Of a stretch of DNA of 64,000 bases, positions 57,101 through 64,000 are shown in pieces. A program made the translations under genes and the position numbers. The stretch spans positions 124,001-188,000 of the forward strand of contig VIIQ02000007.1 of the NCBI GenBank assembly GCA_007449985.2, given 5' to 3'. The stretch comes from Desmodesmus armatus. Its lineage: Eukaryota; Chlorophyta; Chlorophyceae; Sphaeropleales; Scenedesmaceae. The notes under the pieces were generated by a model that worked only from the letters and a program-made list of their open reading frames with translations, had not been told where the DNA came from and did no database searches. Each line of letters starts with the position of its first letter. The stretch's first letter is position 1.

Positions 57101-60100
57101 GGTGTACCATGTGTGCGTGTTTTTCACTCATGAGTGTGGCACGAAACCAAACTCACGAGGCAGCTGCAAAGGGTTTCATACAGGTACAGCTTGCATGCAG
57201 CCTGTTTTGATGCATGGTACCGCTGTGTTGCCCTTCCAATGCTGCGTTTGGTGCTGCAGGTGAAAACTGGCGAGGCAAATCCCTCTGAGCTGCAGCGCGA
57301 ACAGGAGAAGCTGGGCCAGATGGACTCTCAGCTGGAGGGCTTGCAGACAAATTACAGCAAAATGAAGGACCAAGCAGCCACGCTGTTGCAGCGCATCAGC
57401 AGCAGCAGTGCTGGCGCAGCCGACAGCGGGGCGAAGGCAGCGAGCGGCATCAGCGGGGCCATGTATGCCGGGCTGAAGTTCAGCGGGCTTGCCATGCGCA
57501 TAGCTGGCGATGTGCTGTCGAGCGTGACGGACGATGCTGGCAAGATGCTGCGGGTGGGTGGTGGTGCATGCTGTTGATGCAGCTGGGTGCAGGCCTTGTC
57601 CACTGAATCTACTGTGCTTGAAACAGTACCGTAGCATAGACACTGGCACACTGCGCAGCCTGCGTGCTGAGCATGGAGCATCTGGTAGCATCGGTGTCGC
57701 TGAGTCTGACAACAGCGCGCGCACATCATGGATTTTGCACCAGCAGCACGAGCACATCATGAATATTGCACAGCAGCGCAAGCACATCATGGAGACTGCA
57801 CACCAGTGCGAGCACATCATGGGTGTCCCCTCTACAATTTGTCATTTATTTGCCATGTGCAGGAGATGGAGGAGGAAGCAGCTGCCAAGCGTGCACGCAA
57901 GGCTGCTGAGTCGGCTTTCCTGCAGCTGCTCAAGGACAACACACCTCCAGATGCTGCCGGCAGCAGCCCACGTAAGGGACAACCTTGCTGCCATGAGCAT
58001 AGCTGCATGACATGCACTTGCTGACAGCAGACCAGTGTGTTGCTTTTGCTTGCATGTGCTGACAGCAAGTTTGTGCTCAATTCACAGTGAGGGTACTGGT
58101 CCCCAGCACTGGTAGCACGGCCGAGGAGATAAGTGTGTTGCCGCTGTGCACATGTGCACATGGCGTTCAGTGTGCACAGCCACACCCTACACACAGCAGC
58201 ATTAACCACAGCCAGCACACTGTGTCATGGACGGCCCAGAAAGAACTCTTCCTCAAATGCACACTTGCGCATGCTGGCCTGTCTATGAGGGCACCTGCTG
58301 TGCATAGTCATTCCTCAAGCGGGTAGCCTGCAGTTGTGCTGAGCGTGCTGAGCTACTTGGGCCGTGCGTAGTGTTTCGAGCAATCTCCGTGCATGCTGCC
58401 GTGTAACTTGGACATGTCCTGCAGGTGCTGCTAGCCCCACAGGCGGCAGTGCACGGGTGTCAGTGCCCAAGGTGGTGGTTGGTGAGGACAGCATCTTTGC
58501 GGAAGTGGAGGTGGCCCTGCAAGATGAACCAGCCTGGCAGGTATGTCTGACATGGCGGTGCGGTCGCCCAGCCATATGCTGTTGGCAGAAGCCACCTGAC
58601 GTCTGTTATGCTGCAGGGGACTTGCAGCCATGTAAAAGCATGTATGCGGTCTGTACCGTCAGTTGCCCCTGTCCAGCTTGCATTGTTGGGTGTGTGTGCT
58701 GGTTTGTTACTGTAAAGCTTGGAACCTTCCTTTGTTGGCTGAATGGGGTGCTGCTGTGGTGCTGTGCGGTGCAGGGTGTGGCATCGCCTGAGCGGCGCGT
58801 GGAGCTGTTTGCGGCGTATGTCGAGGCGCTGCGGCAGGTGGCAGCACAGCGCATGACCAAGGCTGAAGCTGCACTCAGGGAGCTTCTGGTGAAGCTGAAT
58901 GTGGGGCCAGAGAGCAACTGGGAGGAGGTGAGGGACACAGGGGCACAGGGGCAATGTGGCAGGTGCAGCGGGCTGAGGCGCAGGGAAGGTGACGAGGCTA
59001 GTGTGACACGTCTGCGCTGGGGGCATGGGGAGGTCCACAACGGGGCAAGGAACTGTGGCGTCAGCATGCATATGTGTGGTAAGCGTGCAAATGTGCGCAT
59101 TCTGTGTGTATGCCCACCCACTAGTGCTCAGTGCTGGGGATTCAGGTTACTTGGAAGCCAGTGGCCAGCCCAGACACATAGTTTCGTGCAGGCCTTCCCT
59201 GCTGGCACACGCATAAAACCAGCTTGATGTACAGTGAAAGTAGGTTCCAGGCTCAATTGGGTGCCAGCTTGCACACAATCCGAGGTCAACTCACACATCT
59301 TGGCTGCCGGTTGCAGGTTGCCCCGCTGCTAGCAACTGCGCCAGGCTGTGCCATGGTGCCGTTGGACAGGCGTGGAGAGCTCTTCGACGAGCGTGTGCAG
59401 GAGGTGAGCTAACAGTAACACAGCAGCTGACACAGTTTGGCACACTTTATCACAGCATCATGGTTCAGTCAGCCTGGCTTCTGGCGTTGCTCCCTGTCAC
59501 ACGTGGCGACTCTGCTTCACTTTGCAGCGTTTCCACACTTACAAAGGGGTTCAGGCTGGTGTGTGAGCATGGAGTGTATGGCGTGCTGCTGCGGGGCAAG
59601 TCCTGCATTCCCCTGTGTTGCTTATGGATGGTGCTTGGCCTTTGCCTTCATGTGTGTCCTTATGCAGGTGGTGCTGGAGCGTGCCTGCAAAGCAGCTGCT
59701 GAGCGTGCTGAAAATGACTTCAGGCAGCTGCTGCTGGCGCAGCAGGCTGATGGAGCCGTCACTGCACGCAGCACGTGGTCAGCTGTCAAAGCACAGGTGG
59801 GCTGGTACTGCCTGACACGGCCGGTGTACTGCATGCTGCCAGGACATTGCTGCAAGGGCTGGGCTGGTGATTTGTTTTGTTTTTTCTGGCTCAGCGAGCA
59901 GCAGCACACTCTTGCCTGGTAGTGGCACCAGTACTTCTTGTGCATGACAAACAATCGTCGTTGATGTTTGTACGTGTGGTATGTTGTCATTGCAGCTGTG
60001 GAGTGACTCCCGCTACCAGTCGCTTCCGGAAGCTCGCCGCCTGCAGCTCTTCAACGAGTTCTTGTACGAAGTGCGGCAGCAGCAGGCGGCAGTCGACGCA

Positions 60101-60760
60101 GCCGCCGCGGCAGAGGCAGCAGCGGCGGCTGCCGAAGCTGCAGCCGCCGTGGCGGCGGCCGAGGCGGCGGCAGCGGCTGCAGAAGCCGCCAGCCGGCCGC
60201 AGTCCCCCAGCCCTGATGCTGCCGCTGGCAGCAATGGCAGCAGCGCTGCCGGCAGCTTCAGCTCCTTATCGACAGAGGACCTGGATCTAGGCATGGACCA
60301 AGCCAGCATGAGTCCGGAGGACCTTGCCCAGTTGCAGCTGCTGCGGTGGGAGCAGCAGCGGCTGCGGCAGGAGTATCAGAAGATGGAGGACCAGCTGCGC
60401 AAGATGGAGCAGAAGATCCGGTCGGGGGCGTCTTCACCTGTGGCGGGTATCCCAGAGGGCATGTTGCCTGACTTGGATGCCACTGCTGTGGCTGCTGCGG
60501 CTGTGGAGGGGAATGGTGCAGGTGTGCATGCAGCTGAGGGGTCCAATGGGGTTCTGTCTCCTGTTGCCCAGCAGGAGGCAGTGGGGGTGGAGCCTGTTGT
60601 TGAGTCCTTGGCGAATGGTGAGCCGATGAATGTGGTGGTGGAGGGAGGCGCTGGGGACGTGAGTGTGGAGGTCAACAGGGACGGCGTCGTGGTGTTCAAG
60701 TTTTCGGAGAGCGGCAGCCGCAGCAGCACTCCTACAGCTGGTCGTGAGTCTGAGTCCTGA
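51138..60760 (+). CDS. STN8/STN7-like protein kinase fused to coiled coils and three FF domains
   Basis: Exons: 51138-51329, 51431-51496, 51878-52021, 52842-53011, 53366-53513, 53807-53935, 54235-54385, 55523-56229, 56517-56939, 57260-57553, 57863-57971, 58425-58540, 58775-58927, 59317-59403, 59668-59796, 59996-60760 (TGA); 1260 aa. A basic N-terminus may be a transit peptide. Kinase, about 50-375: GEGSYG loop, Lys79 in VVLKRVK, HRDVKPLN at 190-197, DLG (not DFG) at 211-213, PPEQ. The matches [26 protein letters not shown] and ADYDLQKW point to chloroplast state-transition kinases, nearest STN8/Stl1. Exon 8 carries the kinase end ([11 protein letters not shown]) and then, in the same frame, Ser-rich linker, two [14 protein letters not shown] copies and coiled coil. 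FF domains lie near 809-904, 905-963 and 964-1040 ([34 protein letters not shown]). An Ala-rich and acidic tail ends it. FF domains usually bind phospho-peptides, mainly in nuclear splicing and transcription factors. One intron uses a GC donor. Confidence 0.83.
53936..54234 (+). other. GC-AG intron with duplicated acceptor
   Basis: The donor is CAG|GCAAGTC, the GC-AG consensus; family alignment (IVLLQ followed by LCLPPVR) fixes the junction. About 97 nt before the true acceptor a near copy GCAGCTGTGCCTGCCG (54136) mimics GCAGCTGTGTCTGCCG (54231) but runs into an in-frame TGA, so it would be a dead-end exon. Confidence 0.6.
55248..55266. repeat. TG/TA microsatellite
   Basis: GTGTGTGTATATATATATAT in the 1.1-kb intron before the exon that starts at 55523. 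Confidence 0.8.
57719..57830. repeat. 30-bp tandem repeat in kinase-FF intron
   Basis: GCACATCATGGA recurs at 57721, 57752, 57782 and 57812 with spacers like TTTTGCACCAGCAG, a period of 30-31 bp, about four copies, just upstream of exon 57863. Confidence 0.85.
57863..60080 (+). other. FF-domain exons of the kinase fusion
   Basis: Six exons encode three FF-type helical domains in tandem. FF1 ([15 protein letters not shown] ... [13 protein letters not shown]) carries a longer inter-helix insert. FF2 ([14 protein letters not shown] ... NWEE ... [12 protein letters not shown]) and FF3 ([14 protein letters not shown] ... [20 protein letters not shown]) fit the family well: A-x-x-x-F-x-x-L-L, central Trp, then R-x-x-L-F. 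Every FF is split by one intron after the Trp helix (after ..AWQ, ..NWEE, ..VKAQ), suggesting duplication of a two-exon unit. Confidence 0.75.
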
Positions 60761-63700
60761 GGGGCTCTGGGGTAGCGCAGAGGGCGCTGAGTCTTCGTGA
60801 GCTATTTGTAGCGCAGAGCAGATGTGCAGCTGTAGCGTAAGCTTGAGCCCAGCACAGCGGCTGGCACACGGGGTTCTGCTGCTGGCGCAAGTGGGCGTGC
60901 AGGTGCTGTGTGTTTGAAGTTTTTTCGTGGTGCAGTCAGCTGCTGGCTGAAACGGTCCTACCTGACCTGTTGTGGCTGTTTTATGCGTTGTTTGCTCTGC
61001 TTATGCGGTCCTTCTCACAGGGCGGTCCTGCAAGGGTGTTTCTTTTGAGATAAGGTGTTTCAGGCAGTGCAGGCATGCATGTGTGCTGGTATGACGGGTG
61101 TACTTGTATGTGGGGTTTGTCAGGATGCATGTTGGCTGCCCGTGCATTCGTTGATGTGTCAGACTATGGTTGCTGAGCATATTCTTTTTACCACAGCCAT
61201 CATGATGACATGCCGCCAGTGTTGCCGCTCCCCTAGTTGCCTCACACCATTCCAAGCAGCAACATTCAAGTTAGTGCGTTCCTGTTGTGTTTGTGTGCTG
61301 TGCTGAGTTGCTGCATCCTTGCTGTGGCGGCAAAGCTGCCATGTATTGGTGTTGGCCTGCACAGACTGATGTGCTGTTATCCCGCTGCCTTTGTGCGGGC
61401 TCAAGCCAATCAGCACCAAGTTGTGCGGCGCCGAATTGGCACGTGCAGCAGCGCCTTGCGCAGCGCTTGCTTGTGCCCATCTTGCGCTGTGCATGTGCCA
61501 CACACCAGATAGTGTGTAGCAGCAGCAGCGCATGCCGCTTCACCTGACAAGCATGGGCAGTGCTGCCAGCTGGCTGTCTGTGTGATTGTGGGCAGTGTGA
61601 CTGGTCTGCAGGGTGCTGGGCTGCGGCGTTTTCCACGCTGCCGCAGCAGGGTAGTGTTGGGAATGTGGGAGGGCTGTCTGGAGGGTTCTTGGGCGGAGGA
61701 TTCAGCAGGGTTATATGTCAGCCTTGTTGGGTTTGCTGGTTATTGCGGGCCTGTCCTTGGGAATGGCCTGTATCGGCAAGATCTGGTGTTGTGAGTCGGG
61801 TTCTGTGGCTTGGGCCTGAGCTGCAGGCACGCGTTCTGTTGCCTGTGCAACCTACGCATGGGGTGGGTGCTGCCGCACCAGGGTGTATGCGGGGCTGGCC
61901 TTCCAGCCCAGCCATCCTTTATGGGCCTGTGCCCTGCAAGGGGTGCTGGTGGGTCTTGGCGATGCCTTGTTCTACGGGTGTGTGGCTGGTCGGCCCACAG
62001 CGGACCCCTCTTTCATGCAGGCAGAGCTGTTGTGTGCTCTGCTTGTGACAGCGAGGGCAGCATGGTTTAAGACACCTCACAGTGTTGGGTATATGTGTCC
62101 TGCCTCAGTGAGTGGGCCTGGTGGTGCAGTGATCGCCAAACTGCAGAGCTTAGCGTGGTGACGGGATCGCATGGCGGGGTTGATGGCTGGTCAGTGGCAG
62201 GGGATAAGCGGGCGTCAGCAGGGCAGCTGTGGGAATGGCCAATCAAATGATCAGGACAGAGGGAATGCTGTCATATATGCTGTCATATGGTGTGGATTTG
62301 GATGAGGACCGTAATGTTTGGCATCAGGTCGCAAGGCGGTAACATGGAACGCCTGTGTGCAGATAATTGTTGTGAGGCGGCGCTGCAGTCAGTCGCCTGT
62401 TGTTGGTATTGCTGCAGATTTTGCGAGGCATGCAGCTGGAAGATGTTGCTCGAGACGTGCAAGTAAACCTGTGCAAGGTTGTGTGATGATGCTGTGCAGC
62501 GTGGTATTGTTTCCTGTGAGCGCTGCTTGCAGTTTCTGTTGGGACGGACAGGAGAGCGAGAGAGGAGAAGAGTGTGCCTCGATTCTACGTGCACCTCGGA
62601 TGAAGATCAAAGCCTATGATCCAAAGATAATGCTGCGCTGGTGAGCAGTTGGCTGGGACCCTTGCAGTCTGGATCCTGCTGTGGGTGCATGCTGCCTAGG
62701 TGTGATGTGGTGAATGTGATGGTATCGTGTGTGCGCCCCTGGGTGTTGTCTTGTGTTTGTGTTTGCGTGCTGAGCAGTGCCTTGGCATGTGTTGTGTGTG
62801 GTCTGCTCTCACGCAAGGCATGCATGCTGTATGTTTGCCGCATGCTGATGGCGTATTCCTGGGCATCTGGCTGACAGGTTGATGGATGCCTCTGATGTGG
62901 CAAGCCTGCAATCAGCTCGCATGAAGGAGAATTCATTTGCTGGGACACCTTCAAGTACACCTTCATCATACAAAGTTATCTAGGAAATGACGGTACCAGA
63001 AACGTAAATCAATTCAAATCTGGGTGAGGACGATCATTGTCCTCCCCTGTACCTGCAGCCACGATGGTATCTGCTGGCCACATACAACCAGCACGAAGAA
63101 GATGCAGACACTTATTGCTGGTGCGTGTACACAATCAAATCTATGTTGGCCTCAACGATGTGGTGAGCAACACGTGTGCACAGCATGGGCTTGGCATGCC
63201 TTTGTGAAACTGCAGTCATTCATGATTTGAATGGATTCACCATTCTGGCTAGCGCACAGTCTGGCAACAGTTCAACAGCAAGCATCATCATCTGTGACGT
63301 GTCGAAGCTCGGTTAGGAAAAAAAATACAATCAGATGAGGCTGAATACCAGTAGCCTTGAAGCATGTTCACTCAGGAACCCCAAGGGTTTAAACATTGCA
63401 ATGACCTTCAGGGCAGCCCTGCATGTATTTGCAACCCTCTGCAGCAAAGCAGTACTGAATCCTCTCCTCGTTGCACAAAAACCAAGGGCATAACTCAACA
63501 TCACACAGCAGGATGACACTCACGCATGATCTGACTGCACCCGTAAGGTGAGGGGTGCGATGAGGGGCAACATGGCTGAGGCTTACTCAAACCTAGCCCA
63601 CAGAAATCATAACTGAATGGTTACTGTTGGGCAGAGTACCGTGGACATAATTGCCATGGCGTCAGGCGGCTTGATGTCTGCCATCCAGCACCTTGCCAAT

Positions 63701-64000
63701 GTTTGGCCGCAAGCTTACTTGAGCAGATGCCATTGCAGTGCTACATGTATGCTGTCAGTGGCAAATCAGCTGAGCAAACGGCCTGGTCAAGGCTAGCTGC
63801 ACATGCATGTGAAGCAGCAAAGCAGGCATCCCATGAGACCTGGGTCTGCGGGAGCCTGCTTGACAGCTTCCTGAGGGGTGGGCTTTGCTGTTGACGGCCC
63901 ACAGAAGTCTTTGCCCTGCTCTGTACTGCCACAATGCATCTCCTCATGAGACTTAGCCCTAGGACTGTTGCTGCAGGACGCCCCTGTCAGTGCAGCAACC
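60761..64000. other. Right-hand region without a supported gene
   Basis: T/G-rich to about 62.9 kb, consistent with the 3' flank of the kinase-FF gene. Overlapping + open frames at 61.56-62.16 kb (YVSLVGFAGYCGPVLGNG, VLVGLGDALFYGCVAG) have mild protein-like character but no splice-consistent join or family. From 63 kb composition is mixed. A short + frame at 63703-63894 (SAEQTAWSRLAAHACEAAK) could be an exon of a gene beyond the window. Nothing else is supported. Confidence 0.35.

Noticed and set aside
61560..62161. Overlapping plus-strand frames of 70-162 codons
   Set aside because: Three frames are open because the sequence is T/G-rich; some hydrophobic segments look protein-like but no ATG, splice join or family supports a gene.
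63703..63894. Short plus-strand frame ending RGGLCC
   Set aside because: Too short and unsupported; kept only as a possible exon of a gene outside the window.
1..64000. Bacterial or organelle origin
   Set aside because: Dense GT-AG introns, importin alpha, FF domains, and absence of operons, rRNA or tRNA exclude it.

Overview
The window is nuclear DNA from a green alga, most likely a chlorophycean. Genes are split into many short exons with GT-AG introns. Spliced products include a plant-type importin alpha, a desiccation-related ferritin-like protein and a chloroplast state-transition-type (STN7/STN8, Stt7/Stl1) kinase. Coding sequence is rich in CAG/GCA/AGC runs (poly-Gln, poly-Ala, poly-Ser). 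Several genes have a TGTAA element, the volvocine-type poly(A) signal, downstream of the stop. There is no operon structure, tRNA, rRNA or CRISPR that I can see. Genus cannot be fixed from sequence alone; a scenedesmacean or volvocine relative is a guess. All exon models were made by hand from splice consensus, reading phase and family similarity.

Layout. (1) 55-12341 (+): 3' part of a secreted PCC13-62-type ferritin-like protein; its 4.8-kb intron 3 holds five diverged copies of a repeat with complementary ends, and its 3.5-kb intron 7 holds an antisense Gln-rich coiled-coil gene (8896-10272). (2) 15713-16762 (-): Gln/Pro-rich protein with an internal duplication. (3) 19288-23877 (+): importin alpha. 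(4) 25168-26359 (+): small, probably mitochondrial, one-span membrane protein. (5) 29309-41274 (-): 14-exon, about 1812-aa surface protein with signal peptide, four sushi modules, a beta-helix region, Cys-rich modules and a polytopic membrane domain. (6) 42775-48119 (+): plastid-targeted multi-span membrane protein with a long Ser/Asp/Gln-rich part. (7) 48887-50800 (-): unknown protein with Gln/Ser/Ala-rich C-terminus. (8) 51138-60760 (+): 16-exon, about 1260-aa protein in which an STN8/STN7-like kinase is fused to coiled coils and three FF domains. The last 3.2 kb and the other intergenic stretches hold no gene I can support, apart from a decayed non-LTR retrotransposon fragment near 41.7-42.05 kb.

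A useful internal signal is that non-coding sequence is T/G-rich on the transcribed-sense strand of each gene, so switches between T/G-rich and A/C-rich stretches on the + strand follow gene orientation. This independently supports the minus-strand calls, including the nested gene.

The most novel items are the kinase-coiled coil-FF fusion, the sushi/beta-helix/polytopic receptor with phase 1-1 sushi exons, the intron-confined repeat family, and the nested antisense gene. The genes are not an obvious pathway; the window looks like ordinary gene-dense euchromatin with large introns.
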